From positions 2,728,001-2,792,000 of the forward strand of contig OZ244059.1 of NCBI GenBank assembly GCA_965215385.1: DNA of 64,000 nt, in the 5' to 3' direction. Each line of letters begins with the position of its first letter. Positions within the stretch are counted from its first letter, which is position 1. The DNA is from JAPORY01 sp965215385 (GTDB lineage Bacteria; Pseudomonadota; Alphaproteobacteria; Rhodobacterales; Rhodobacteraceae). Positions 18,596 through 28,015 of this stretch are shown here, in pieces. The notes beneath the pieces are model-generated. The model was not told the origin of the DNA, ran no database searches, and saw nothing but the letters and a program-made list of their open reading frames with translations. Position numbers and translations under genes: made by a program.

Positions 18596-19819
18596 CTAGT
18601 GGTCGAAAACGTCACCGATCCTCGCCGTTCCAGCGGCCTTCGGCACTCGCTTGCCAGTGTGGTGACGATGGTCGCCGCCGCACCTCTTGGCGGCATAACA
18701 TCCGATCAGGGGTGTCACGACTGGGCTTGCCGCCAATCCAAGGTGATGCTCAAGCGAATGGGGTGCCGAGAAGTGGACGGGATCGCCGTCGCCCAGCGTT
18801 GATCGCCTTGCCGTGATCATGCGACTCATTGATCCGGCGGCATGTAACCAAGTGATGACCTTAGCGGTGGCGTTTCAATACTCGCCTCCCGAGGTCGGTC
18901 TCAACGGCGTCGCCGTTGCTGGCAAAACGCTCCGGAACGCAACCGATGCCGTGCGCCAGCCGGTTCCTATCGTCGGGTTGCACGGGCACGACGATCTCTC
19001 GCCACCGCAACGACAACGTTACCAGCGGGAACCGAAGCGACCAGCGCGACTAAGCGAACCCACGAAGGCGGAGCCGTTAAAACCCGTATCGAACTGGTCA
19101 CTGATCGGAAGGGAACCGTCATCACCGCCGATGCGATGTTGACCCCAAAATCGGTGGTTCGACAAATTTTTGACCGCGATGGCGACTATCTGCTCAGGGT
19201 CAAAGATCATCAGAAAACCTTGGCGAACGACCTGCAGTTATACTTTGCAGAGAACAAGGGACAACCGCCGGAATTTTTACCGGACGATGGCCGCGCCGAG
19301 CACGGTCGCTTTGCAGCGCGGGCGATTTGGACGACCACCGCGTTAAACGGCGATTGGCCATTCCCCGGCATCAAACCGTATTTCATGATGGAACGGAAAC
19401 GCTGGGTTGCGAAGATGGGGACGAAAGTCGGCAAGCCGAGCCTTGAATAGGTTTACGGCATCACCAGTCTTGCTCCCGGTCAAGCCGATGCCGAAGCCCA
19501 GTTACGGCTGAACCGCAACCATTGGTCGATCGCGGCGCGGCACAATAAGTTCGATGACTCGGAAAAGTGGAATGAAGACAACGGCCGCATTCGCGCTGGC
19601 AACGGACCCCGAAATATGAGTATTTTGCGACGGTATGCGATCTTCATTCTCGGCAATCGGCTGGCAAATAGCCATCTTTCTCTCGCCAGCAAACGCCGTC
19701 GGCTGCAGCAAAGACCGCGTCTCGTGCTGGATTATCGGCACCTGACGAAAACGCTCGGGGTCATCGCCCTCGGGCCGCAATCGGCTAGTCGTACACCCCT
19801 CCCATTCCCACCGTATTAA
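18596..19819 (+). pseudogene. Decayed ISAs1-family transposase
   Basis: Readable pieces follow the ISAs1 order. First is the N-terminal DPRRSSGLRHSLASVVTMVAAA. Then come EVGLNGVAVAGKTLRNA (around 18890), TRIELVTDRKGTVITADAMLTPKSVVRQIF and DGDYLLRVKDHQKTLANDLQLYF (19080-19250), and VYGITSLAPGQADAEAQLRLNRNHWSIAARHN (19450-19550, read in pieces). The end is RIRAGNGPRNMSILRRYAI (to about 19650). Several frameshifts, and a TAG at about 19450 where the family continues without interruption, show it is inactive. It begins about 90 bp after the DUF4338 fusion and may be the remainder of the same composite insertion or a second element. Confidence 0.75.
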
Positions 19820-20290
19820 CCGCTGAGACTCGACCGCTTTGACTGTCGGGCGCGTCGCCGGGCACTGGTGGCAAAAAATCCCCGCGAGGACGCGGATTTT
19901 GCGCCGTTGATCAGCCAAATACGGCCTGTCGGCTGGCTTTCCACTGTAGATCTAACCATTCTCAGACCATCACCATTGCGATTCTCGAGCCTGAGAGCGG
20001 TCCGTTCTGGTCAAAAAAAAGAACAATTTTGCCTTGCTGTGATGCGATACGAATTTGGACTGGTTGGACAGGCCAGCGGGAATGCGAGGTCGCTCGCCCC
20101 GCAAGTTGCAATTACAGCAGCGTTGCGATGTCCGACCTAACGGAAAGGGCCATTCCGCCGCTCGCTTCCAACAAATGAACTACCCACGAGGGAGTTTTGA
20201 AAAAGCGTTCGAAGAGTTGGCGTCGGTGATTGCCGCAAGTTCAGGCGGGCACACAACAAGGCCGTGCACAGTTCACGACTTGTGGGAACT
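19820..20290. other. Transposon flank without a gene
   Basis: No coding sequence is supported between the ISAs1 remnant and the tRNA gene. The early part may still belong to the transposon. Confidence 0.35.
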
Positions 20291-20366
20291 TGGCGGGGGC
20301 AGAAGGACTTGAACCCTCGACCTACGGTTTTGGAGACCGTCGCTCTACCAACTGAGCTATACCCCC
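20291..20366 (-). tRNA. tRNA-Trp (anticodon CCA)
   Basis: The 76-nt cloverleaf is complete on the minus strand. The acceptor stem GGGGGTA pairs with TGCCCCC (one G-T wobble), followed by discriminator G and an encoded CCA end. The D-arm is GCTC/GAGC. The anticodon stem ACGGT/ACCGT holds loop CTCCAAA with anticodon CCA. The T-arm GAGGG/CCTTC encloses TTCAAGT. In many Proteobacteria tRNA-Trp sits directly upstream of secE on the same strand; here it is 12.6 kb away and inverted. Confidence 0.97.
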
Positions 20367-21005
20367 GGTACTTAATCACGACTCATAACAGAGACGACTC
20401 GCCACCCGAAAGGGAGGGACTACTTTATTTTCAGAACATAGCGGGCAATGACCAGACTTGCGCAAAGCTCCGCAAGTAGAGACGAGTAGCCCGTCTGCTT
20501 GACGACTTTCATACCGACTTTTGAAACGATATTCAAGTGCCTGACCTCCTCGCCCGCAAGGATGAACTTTCACGGCGCAACGAAAAATATGATCTCAGCA
20601 ACAGATATTATGGCCGCCGACAAAAAAAGTCAGACTTGCTCTGCATCTCTGTTTGGTCGGTAATTGATCCTCGCGGGGATTGAGTAGAGTTGGACAGTTG
20701 CCGATAAAATGGGCGGTGGTAAAGCTTGTAATCCATACTCGTTGCCGCTACGATATGGCAACGGAGGTCACCGAACGAGAGTTCGTAAAGGCTGCCATCA
20801 ACGGTCTTAGTTATCAGGCTTCCTGCGGTCGTGCAATTCTGTGCTTATGCCGCTGGTTGGCGTAAAGTCGTGTTGCGCCGTGACCCCAAGACTCCGAACA
20901 CGGGAGGTATTGTCATTCATCAGCAGATGGTATAGGGAGGACAACTATTGTGATACTCTTTAACCGAAGTCTTGCGTGTGTGACCGCTAAAGGAGATGAC
21001 ACGAA
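20367..21005. other. Intergenic region upstream of the ABC transporter operon
   Basis: About 640 bp between the divergently oriented tRNA and ATPase genes. It presumably contains both promoters. No gene is supported. The only certain signal is the AAAGGAG at about 20988-20994, which serves the TTG start at 21006. Confidence 0.4.
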
Positions 21006-22106
21006 TTGATAGAGGCCCCAACAAATTCTCCGTTCGTGCAATTCGAACGCGTTCAGAAATCGTATGATGGCGAAACACTCGTCGTAAAGGATCTCAACCT
21101 CTCGATGCCGAAAGGTGAGTTCCTGACGATGTTGGGACCTTCCGGTTCTGGAAAGACGACCTGTTTGATGATGCTGGCAGGTTTTGAAACGGCGACGCAC
21201 GGGGAAATTCTCCTCGATCAAAGGCCGATCAATAATATCCCGCCTCATAAACGCGGGATTGGGATGGTATTTCAAAACTACGCCCTATTTCCCCACATGA
21301 CAGTCGCTGAGAACCTCTCATTTCCCTTAGAAGTGAGAAAGGCAAACAAGTCCGAACGAGAAGATAAAGTCATGCGGGCACTTGCAATGGTGCAGATGCA
21401 AGACTTTGGAAGCCGACGCCCGGCGCAACTCAGCGGCGGTCAGCAACAGCGAATCGCCTTGGCAAGAGCACTTGTGTTTGAACCCCAAGTCGTGCTAATG
21501 GATGAGCCACTCGGTGCGCTGGATAAACAATTGCGAGAGCATATGCAGTTCGAAATAACGCGACTCGCCCATGACCTCGGAATTACCACTGTCTATGTTA
21601 CTCACGATCAAACCGAGGCGTTGACGATGTCAGATCGGGTGGCGGTTTTTGATGACGGGCGGATTCAGCAACTCGCGCCCCCCGATCAATTGTACGAGGA
21701 GCCCGAAAACAGTTTTGTGGCGCAATTTATCGGCGAAAACAACACGTTAAGCGGCACCGTCAAATCAATTGACGGTCAGACGTGCGTCGTCACCCTGGAG
21801 AATGGCGAAGAGATCGATGCCAAGCCTGTCAACGTTGAGAAAGCAGGTGATCGGACAAAAGTCTCGATCCGTCCCGAACGTGTAGAGTTCAATCGTGAGC
21901 GACTGCGCGCTGATGCGCACACTTTGAAGGCTGAGGTGAAAGAGTTTGTTTATATGGGAGATATATTTCGGTTTCGGTTGGCCGTTGCCGGCAATGAAGA
22001 CTTTATCGTGAAAACCCGTAATGCTCCCGATGCCGTAAGACTAGCCCCTGGCCAAATCATCGAAATTGGGTGGTTGGCTAATGATTGTCGCGCTCTTGAC
22101 GCGTGA
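21006..22106 (+). CDS. ABC transporter ATP-binding protein, polyamine/spermidine type
   Basis: The start is a TTG at 21006, supported by AAAGGAG about ten bases upstream and by the family N-terminus (FVQFERVQKSYDGE). The 366-residue protein energises import through the two permeases encoded downstream. Walker A is GPSGSGKTT, the Q-loop lies in GMVFQNYALFPHMT, the ABC signature is LSGGQQQRIALARAL, and Walker B is VVLMDEPLGALD followed by the H-loop in YVTHDQTEAL. A TOBE domain (residues about 280-360) follows, as in PotA-type ATPases. It is the first gene of an operon with a binding protein and two permeases. Confidence 0.93.
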   Translation: MIEAPTNSPFVQFERVQKSYDGETLVVKDLNLSMPKGEFLTMLGPSGSGKTTCLMMLAGFETATHGEILLDQRPINNIPPHKRGIGMVFQNYALFPHMTVAENLSFPLEVRKANKSEREDKVMRALAMVQMQDFGSRRPAQLSGGQQQRIALARALVFEPQVVLMDEPLGALDKQLREHMQFEITRLAHDLGITTVYVTHDQTEALTMSDRVAVFDDGRIQQLAPPDQLYEEPENSFVAQFIGENNTLSGTVKSIDGQTCVVTLENGEEIDAKPVNVEKAGDRTKVSIRPERVEFNRERLRADAHTLKAEVKEFVYMGDIFRFRLAVAGNEDFIVKTRNAPDAVRLAPGQIIEIGWLANDCRALDA

Positions 22107-22212
22107 TGCAATAGATCATCGCTCCTCAACAGGGGCGCATGCTAGAGACCGTGACAACGCCCGGTTGCACCGTCTTGCTAACGTCAACACCGGGCAATAG
22201 GGAACCTTAGAT

Positions 22213-23322
22213 ATGAACTTAACAAAAACTTTGATGATGACACTAGCAGTGGTCATACCTGCGGGACTAGCAACAGCGCAGGGAAAAATGGCAAATGACA
22301 TGGTTCTTGTTAGTTGGGGCGGGGCGTATCAAGAATCGCAGCACCGAGCGTATGTCGAACCCTACCTTGAAACGCATAGCGCCGTCACCGCGACGTGGGA
22401 CGAGAGCTCAGCGGAAGCCGTGGCAAAACTGCGAGCAATGAATGAAGCCGGTAATGTGACGTGGGATGTTGTTGATGTAATTGCCGCCGATGCCATTCGT
22501 TTGTGCGACGAGGGCTTAGCACTCGAGATCGATCACGATGAACTCCTAGCGGCAGCACCAGATGGAACACGGCCTTCGGAGGATTTCGGAGATCTGATTG
22601 TGGCGGATTGTTTTATCCCGCAAATTGTTTACTCGACAACTTTTGGGTATCGCACTGATCTGGTTGGTGCGACGCCGCCCTCCGATGTGTGCGCTATTTT
22701 TGACCTCGCGACCTATCCTGGCAAGCGCAGCCTTGAAAAACGTCCGATTAATAACATGGAATGGGCACTCTATTGCGACGGTGTTGCGAAAGATGACATT
22801 TACGATGTCTTGGCAACGGCTGACGGGCAGCAACGTGCGCTGGCGAAGCTCGACACGATCAAAGATGAGGTGATCTGGTGGTCCGCTGGGGCTGATACCC
22901 CGCAATTGCTCGCTGATGGCGAGGTGGTAATTGGCTCAACTTACAATGGCCGGCTGTTCAGCCTCATTGAGGAGCAAAACCAACCGGTCGAAATTCTGTG
23001 GGACATGCAGGTATTTGATCTCGATGGCTGGATCATTCCTACCGGTCTTTCAGCAGATCGCGTAAGTCGCGCTAAAGACTTTCTGTATTTTGCAACGGAT
23101 ACCCAGCGCCTCGCGGATCAAGCGAAGTATATTTCCTACGGACCCGCCCGTATCTCGTCAGCTCCTCTAGTCGGGAAGCATGCGGATCTTGGAATCGATA
23201 TGGCACCCCACATGCCGACTGATCCCAATAACGCTAAAAACACCTTGCTATACAATTACGAGTTTTGGGCCGATTATCGCGATGATATTGACGCCACATT
23301 CCAAGCTTGGCTCGCGCAGTAA
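22213..23322 (+). CDS. Periplasmic substrate-binding protein of the PotD/spermidine-putrescine type
   Basis: The 369-residue protein has a signal peptide (MNLTKTLMMTLAVVIPAGLATA, cleaved before about Gln23), so it works in the periplasm. The mature part starts with VLVSWGGAYQESQHRAYVEPYL, as in the extracellular solute-binding family 1/PotD group, and contains WWSAGADTPQLLADGEVVIGSTYNGR, the usual ligand-cleft segment. It lies 106 bp after the ATPase and delivers its ligand to the permeases downstream. The ligand may be a polyamine or, given the creatinase gene next to the transporter, creatine or another guanidino compound (inference). Confidence 0.9.
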   Translation: MNLTKTLMMTLAVVIPAGLATAQGKMANDMVLVSWGGAYQESQHRAYVEPYLETHSAVTATWDESSAEAVAKLRAMNEAGNVTWDVVDVIAADAIRLCDEGLALEIDHDELLAAAPDGTRPSEDFGDLIVADCFIPQIVYSTTFGYRTDLVGATPPSDVCAIFDLATYPGKRSLEKRPINNMEWALYCDGVAKDDIYDVLATADGQQRALAKLDTIKDEVIWWSAGADTPQLLADGEVVIGSTYNGRLFSLIEEQNQPVEILWDMQVFDLDGWIIPTGLSADRVSRAKDFLYFATDTQRLADQAKYISYGPARISSAPLVGKHADLGIDMAPHMPTDPNNAKNTLLYNYEFWADYRDDIDATFQAWLAQ

Positions 23323-23329
23323 TTGCGAT

Positions 23330-23361
23330 AGGTCGGAGCGGGCCTAGGACCGCCCCGACCT
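23330..23361 (+). terminator. Strong hairpin after the binding-protein gene
   Basis: Arms 23330-23341 (AGGTCGGAGCGG) and 23350-23361 (CCGCCCCGACCT) pair over 12 positions with one mismatch around an 8-nt loop, eight bases after the stop codon. No T-tract follows. Such hairpins inside transporter operons commonly protect the upstream mRNA and reduce expression of the permeases, so the binding protein is made in excess. Confidence 0.55.
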
Positions 23362-23519
23362 TATAGCTGATGTGCAGATCTGTTTGGTTCCCAAAGGTTA
23401 CATTATCGGTCCCGTTGCAAATCACGACCGGGTAGCCTATGAGGCCAGCACGGGGTGTAATGATGGCATTATATCGATAGGCCTGGGGGTCAGTTTTTGA
23501 TGCGCTGTGCAGGCAGTGA

Positions 23520-23800
23520 AATTACGAAGCGCGAATGTAGCTCCCACCACGTCTTTATCCATCGCGCTGTAAAACCTCGTCCTTTAGGGCGAGGACATGA
23601 GGTGAAAAAAGATTTTTTTGGCGTTAACAACTCACAGCAACAAGGGATCGTGAGACTCAAAACGGAGAAGCTGCCCGTTTCCGCTTACCCGGGCCTGCGT
23701 ATGACGGCACTTTGGTGTTCGGCGACCTGCGGAGCAAGAAGCCCGGTCCTTTTGGGGCGGGGAGTCGGCACTGAATTTCCTTCCTATCTCGGCACCCGAG
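23520..23800 (+). mobile_element. Possible IS200/IS605-type end remnant with two similar hairpins
   Basis: The text GCTGTAAAACCTCGTCC around 23567-23582 followed by TTTAGGGCGAGG resembles the subterminal hairpin of IS200/IS605 elements. Hairpin 1 pairs CCTCGTCC (23575-23582) with GGGCGAGG (23587-23594). A second, related hairpin pairs CCCGGTCC (23742-23749) with GGGGCGGG (23754-23761) with one mismatch. No TnpA or TnpB can be read between or beside them, so only a non-coding remnant would be left. Confidence 0.35.
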
Positions 23801-23888
23801 TGGCCCATAACGATCCCGACTATTGCGAACACAAGAAGGTGAGACAGTCGAACGCCGAGTCAATCATTGGCGTGGCAGAAGGCATAGC

Positions 23889-25469
23889 ATGACGATCAAC
23901 GGTCCATTAGAGCAAACCTCACGCGAAACCGCAGCGGTCCCTCAAAGGGGACCGCTGCTCGCGGCCGATGGAACTCCACTCAAAAGGCGTCTCGCCCGTG
24001 CGCTCCGCGTCCAAAAAATGCGGGCGTTGCTGCTCATTGCCCCTTTGCTGATTTTCGTTCTGGTTTCCTTTATCGCGCCGATCGTTGATATGTTGTTTCG
24101 GTCGGTCGAAAACCAGATCGTCTCCGATACCTTGCCTGAAACAGTCGGTGCCTTGAATGAGTGGGACGGCTCGGGCGACAACCCGCCGCCAGAGATGGTT
24201 TTCGAGGCTTTATATGTAGATTTTTTCTTTGCCGTTGAGCAAAAGCTACACACCCGACTTGGATCACGGCTGAATTACGAGATTACCGGGGTTTCCTCGT
24301 TGTTTCGCAAGAGTGGCCGGCGGGTTGGACGTTTCGGAAATGATGTGTTGACGGATCAAATTGTTGAGCAAAGTCCGGAACTTGCAAGTCCGTTGGTTTG
24401 GCAAGAGTTAATGCGCGATAGCGATATCCGAACAGCCTTACCATTTACGGCCAGAACTTGGGATCGTTGGGCCGAATATTTAACTCAGCAGGGCGACGAT
24501 GTCGCGACGACTGATCTTGAAGATGTCCATTTCTCGGTTCTGTACTTTGATCTTCGGAAGGACCCGACGGTTGTAGACCCGCGCTTGAGTGCCCTTGATA
24601 TCGCAAATTTTGCGACGGTGAGTTTTCGGGAAGAATTTGCCGCAGCCGACGATGGCTGGCTGGACGTTGAATTTTGGCGCGAGCTCAAGACCTACAGCCC
24701 CAGATATACCCCCGGTTACTTCTTGAACGCGGTCGACCTCAAGAAAGACTTTGCTGGTATTGAGGCGCGGCCGCAGAGTCAGCAGATCTATCTGACGTTG
24801 TTTGTGCGCACCCTCTACATGTCGCTAGTGATTACGTTTGCGTGTATCTTACTTGGCTACCCGGTATCGTGGCTCTTGGCAAATGTGCCGGCGAGAACCG
24901 CAAATTTGCTATTGATTTTGGTGCTATTGCCGTTTTGGACGTCGCTTCTTGTTCGCACGTCAGCTTGGAAAGTTATGCTGCAACAGCAGGGCGTTGTGAA
25001 CGATACCTTGGTTTGGCTTGGCCTTGTAGATGACGCAAATCGGCTGATCATGATGAATAATCAAATGGGCACCATTATTGCAATGACGCATATATTGTTG
25101 CCCTTTATGATCTTACCTTTGTATTCGGTAATGAAGACAATTCCGCCAACTTACGTTCGAGCGGCCAAGTCCTTGGGGGCAACCAATTGGACAGCGTTCT
25201 GGCGGGTATATTTTCCGCAGTCGGTGCCAGGAATTGGTGCTGGTTCGATCCTCGTATTTATCCTAGCGATCGGCTATTATATTACTCCTGAAATCGTCGG
25301 TGGCACCTCAGGAATCTTTATCTCCAATCGGATCGCCTACCATATTTCGTCCTCGCTCAATTGGGGGCTTGCGGCGGCACTTGGTACCATACTGCTGCTG
25401 GTCGTCTTGGTGCTGTATTGGGTTTACGATAAGGTTGTGGGGATCGATAACGTTAAGCTTGGAGGCTAA
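23889..25469 (+). CDS. ABC transporter permease, PotB type, with large periplasmic insertion
   Basis: I choose the ATG at 23889 (MTINGPLEQ), which has an AAGG-type site upstream; a longer frame begins at 23823. This gives 526 residues. After the first membrane helix (about residues 45-65, LLIAPLLIFVLVSFIAPIVDML) a soluble segment of about 240 residues follows before the next helices. The binding-protein-dependent transport domain begins at LFVRTLYMSLVITFACILLGYPVSWLLA and contains the EAA-type loop (YVRAAKSLGATNWTAFWRVYFPQSVPG). PotB homologues in E. coli lack such a long insertion. It forms the membrane pore with the next gene. A 566-bp gap with hairpins separates it from the binding protein. 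Confidence 0.92.
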   Translation: MTINGPLEQTSRETAAVPQRGPLLAADGTPLKRRLARALRVQKMRALLLIAPLLIFVLVSFIAPIVDMLFRSVENQIVSDTLPETVGALNEWDGSGDNPPPEMVFEALYVDFFFAVEQKLHTRLGSRLNYEITGVSSLFRKSGRRVGRFGNDVLTDQIVEQSPELASPLVWQELMRDSDIRTALPFTARTWDRWAEYLTQQGDDVATTDLEDVHFSVLYFDLRKDPTVVDPRLSALDIANFATVSFREEFAAADDGWLDVEFWRELKTYSPRYTPGYFLNAVDLKKDFAGIEARPQSQQIYLTLFVRTLYMSLVITFACILLGYPVSWLLANVPARTANLLLILVLLPFWTSLLVRTSAWKVMLQQQGVVNDTLVWLGLVDDANRLIMMNNQMGTIIAMTHILLPFMILPLYSVMKTIPPTYVRAAKSLGATNWTAFWRVYFPQSVPGIGAGSILVFILAIGYYITPEIVGGTSGIFISNRIAYHISSSLNWGLAAALGTILLLVVLVLYWVYDKVVGIDNVKLGG

Positions 25470-25472
25470 TAA

Positions 25473-26651
25473 ATGCCGACCGCTGATCACCAGGAACGGA
25501 GCCCCGTGGTATTTTACGTGTCGCTCGTTGCGGCGGTCGGAGCGATTTTGGGGTTCTTGGTTGGGACAGCTCAAGGGGCTCCTGTCATTGGTCTATTGGG
25601 CGGTATTGTTTTGCTCACGGTACTGGCAATTGTGTCCACCCTGACGGGAGGGCCGGAGAAATACTGGCGGTGGGGACTTATCCTGATTTTTGTCATTGCT
25701 GGTGCAGCTCTAGCTGGCTTCGTTGGAGTTTTGGTGGGGCTGGCTGTCGGATACTTTTTTGCTTGGTTCATTTTTTGGCTGGCTAAATGCCGGTATCGGC
25801 AGAAGCTTCCGGCCTATCTGACCTCTAGGCAGGTTATGTGGTATTATGTGTTTCGCATCCTTGTTGGGGCGATTTTGGTCTTTTTGATCACGCCAATTCT
25901 TGTGGTCTTGCCGTTATCGTTTAATGCTCAGGACTTTTTTACCTTTACACCCGAAATGCTGCGTTTTGATCCCGAGGGGTATTCGCTAAAGCATTATCGA
26001 GATTTCTTCACCAATCCGGACTGGCAACAGGCACTAAGAAATTCGATTTTGATTGCCCCAGCGGCGACGTTGCTTTCTGTGGGCTTTGGAACATTGGCGG
26101 CGATTGGATTATCGCAACCGCATGTGCCATTTCGTCAAGCGATCATGGCTATCTTGATCTCGCCGATGATTGTGCCCTTGATTATCTCGGCGGCTGGCAT
26201 GTATTTCTTTTACTCTCGGATCGGATTGCAGGGTACGTATTTCGGTGTCGTTTTGGCGCATGCGGCGTTGGGCATCCCGTTTGTGATTATTACTGTCACA
26301 GCGACCTTAGTGGGTTTTGATCGATCATTGACCCGGGCTTCGGCAAATCTGGGAGCCAATCCGGTCACAACCTTTCTTCGAATTCAGATGCCGCTGATCT
26401 TGCCCGGGGTGATTTCGGGTGGCTTATTCGCCTTTATCACCTCTTTTGACGAAGTGGTGGTGGTATTGTTTGTCGGCTCGGTGAGCCAACAGACCTTGCC
26501 GTGGCAAATGTTTACGGGCTTGAGAGAGCAAATCAGTCCCACAATACTTGCGGTTGCGACCATCCTGGTGGTGTTGTCGATTTTGCTATTGACGACAGTT
26601 GAGATATTGCGGCGACGTTCTGAGCGTCTGCGAGGAATCACTCCAACCTAG
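25473..26651 (+). CDS. ABC transporter permease, PotC type, with extra N-terminal helices
   Basis: At 392 residues it is longer than E. coli PotC (about 264) because three or four additional hydrophobic helices precede the core (residues 12-105). The core transport domain follows from about residue 125, with the EAA loop at LTRASANLGANPVTTFLRIQMPLILPGV. It starts three bases after the stop of the PotB-type gene, which indicates coupled expression, and would complete the pore. The final segment ends in a basic tail (ILRRRSERLRG) expected in the cytoplasm. Confidence 0.93.
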   Translation: MPTADHQERSPVVFYVSLVAAVGAILGFLVGTAQGAPVIGLLGGIVLLTVLAIVSTLTGGPEKYWRWGLILIFVIAGAALAGFVGVLVGLAVGYFFAWFIFWLAKCRYRQKLPAYLTSRQVMWYYVFRILVGAILVFLITPILVVLPLSFNAQDFFTFTPEMLRFDPEGYSLKHYRDFFTNPDWQQALRNSILIAPAATLLSVGFGTLAAIGLSQPHVPFRQAIMAILISPMIVPLIISAAGMYFFYSRIGLQGTYFGVVLAHAALGIPFVIITVTATLVGFDRSLTRASANLGANPVTTFLRIQMPLILPGVISGGLFAFITSFDEVVVVLFVGSVSQQTLPWQMFTGLREQISPTILAVATILVVLSILLLTTVEILRRRSERLRGITPT

Positions 26652-26792
26652 AGTAGCGGCCGCCGACTTATCTTGCACTGACCATTTCAAATCGCTGCAG
26701 GTGTTCAACCCTTAGATGTTTGGGTTGGTCATAGGTGTCTTTGCGCCGATGTTGACATTTGACGGAATTTTTTCGTAGCGGAGACACAGACA

Positions 26793-28007
26793 ATGGCGGA
26801 ACAACGACCCGAGACGCTGCGCATACAAAATGGCCAGAAGGCGACCTTGGCGTTTTCGGAAGCCGAGTATGATGCGCGGTTGGTAAGACTGCGCAGGTTA
26901 ATGGACGCGCACGATCTGCCGGCGGTTTTGCTGACATCAATGGAAAGTACGGCGTATTTCTCTGGTTTCTTGTATTGTTCGTTCGGTCGCTCATATGGCT
27001 GTGTGGTGACTGCGGACGCGTGTACGTTGATTTCGGCGAACATTGATGGCGGTCAGCCGTGGCGACGTTCGCACGGGAGTAATCTTGTTTACACCGATTG
27101 GCGAAAGCAGAACTTTTGGCGGGCGGTTCGTGAATTGAGTGGTGGCGCAAAGCGCATCGGGATTGAAGGCGAACATTTGACCATCGCTGGTCAGCGGTTG
27201 CTCCTCGAATTTTTGGATGAGCCTGAGTTGGTCGATGTCTCAGGAGGTTTAATGACCATTCGCTTGACTAAGTCGCGCGCAGAAATTGATCTCATTCGCG
27301 CCGGTGCGCAGGTCGCCGATCAAGGTGGTATGGCAATTTTGGATGCAATTGAAATTGGCGCGACAGAGATTGAGATTGCTATGGTTGGGCGTCAGGCGAT
27401 GGAAGTGGAGATTGCGCGTCGCTTCCCGCACGCGGAGTATCGTGATACGTGGGTCTGGTTTCAATCGGGCATCAATACCGACGGTGCGCATAATCCCCCC
27501 ACCAAGCGAGCGATTGCGGCTGGGGATATTTTATCGCTCAACACATTCCCGATGATATCGGGATACTATGCAGCACTTGAGCGAACGTTATTTTTGGGTG
27601 ATCCTGATCCAGAGTCACTGCGGATTTGGGAGGTAAACCTCCGCGTCATGAAGTTGGGCCTAAATTTGATTAAACCGGGCATCAAATGCTCTGAAATTTG
27701 TGCTGAGCTCAATCGCCTATACGCCGAAGAGGATTTACTTGCCTACCGAACGTTTGGCTACGGGCATTCCTTTGGAATCCTCGGCGATTATTATGGTCGT
27801 GAAACCATTCTTGAGTTGCGCGAGGACAATGAGATGGTTTTACAGCCCGGAATGGTGGTTTCAATGGAGCCAATGATTTGCCTCCCAGCGGGTCAGCCGG
27901 GGGCAGGTGGGTATCGCGAGCATGATATTTTGGTCGTCACGACAAGCGGTTCTGAGAACCTAACTAAGTTCCCAATGGGACCGGAGGCGAATATCATTGC
28001 GGTGTGA
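26793..28007 (+). CDS. Creatinase (creatine amidinohydrolase)
   Basis: The 404-residue protein has the pita-bread fold of M24 peptidases but matches creatinase along its length. Creatinase hydrolyses creatine to sarcosine and urea in the cytoplasm and needs no metal. Diagnostic stretches are FSGFLYCSFGRSYG, ISANIDGGQPWRR, VYTDWRKQNF, WFQSGINTDGAHNP, ALERTLFL, YRTFGYGHSFG and PGMVVSMEPMICLP. His233 in DGAHNP is the counterpart of the catalytic His232 of the Pseudomonas enzyme. The ATG at 26793 gives the family length (about 403-411). It follows the importer on the same strand after 141 bp and converges with a ureohydrolase. A DMSP lyase (DddP) or a generic M24 peptidase is less likely. Confidence 0.88.
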   Translation: MAEQRPETLRIQNGQKATLAFSEAEYDARLVRLRRLMDAHDLPAVLLTSMESTAYFSGFLYCSFGRSYGCVVTADACTLISANIDGGQPWRRSHGSNLVYTDWRKQNFWRAVRELSGGAKRIGIEGEHLTIAGQRLLLEFLDEPELVDVSGGLMTIRLTKSRAEIDLIRAGAQVADQGGMAILDAIEIGATEIEIAMVGRQAMEVEIARRFPHAEYRDTWVWFQSGINTDGAHNPPTKRAIAAGDILSLNTFPMISGYYAALERTLFLGDPDPESLRIWEVNLRVMKLGLNLIKPGIKCSEICAELNRLYAEEDLLAYRTFGYGHSFGILGDYYGRETILELREDNEMVLQPGMVVSMEPMICLPAGQPGAGGYREHDILVVTTSGSENLTKFPMGPEANIIAV

Positions 28008-28015
28008 CGGTTTTG

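Noticed and set aside
26793..28007. DMSP lyase DddP or prolidase as identity of the M24-fold gene
   Set aside because: The distinctive stretches (SANIDGGQPWRR, FQSGINTDGAHNP, the SMEPMICLP region) match creatinase throughout, and the catalytic His is at the creatinase position.
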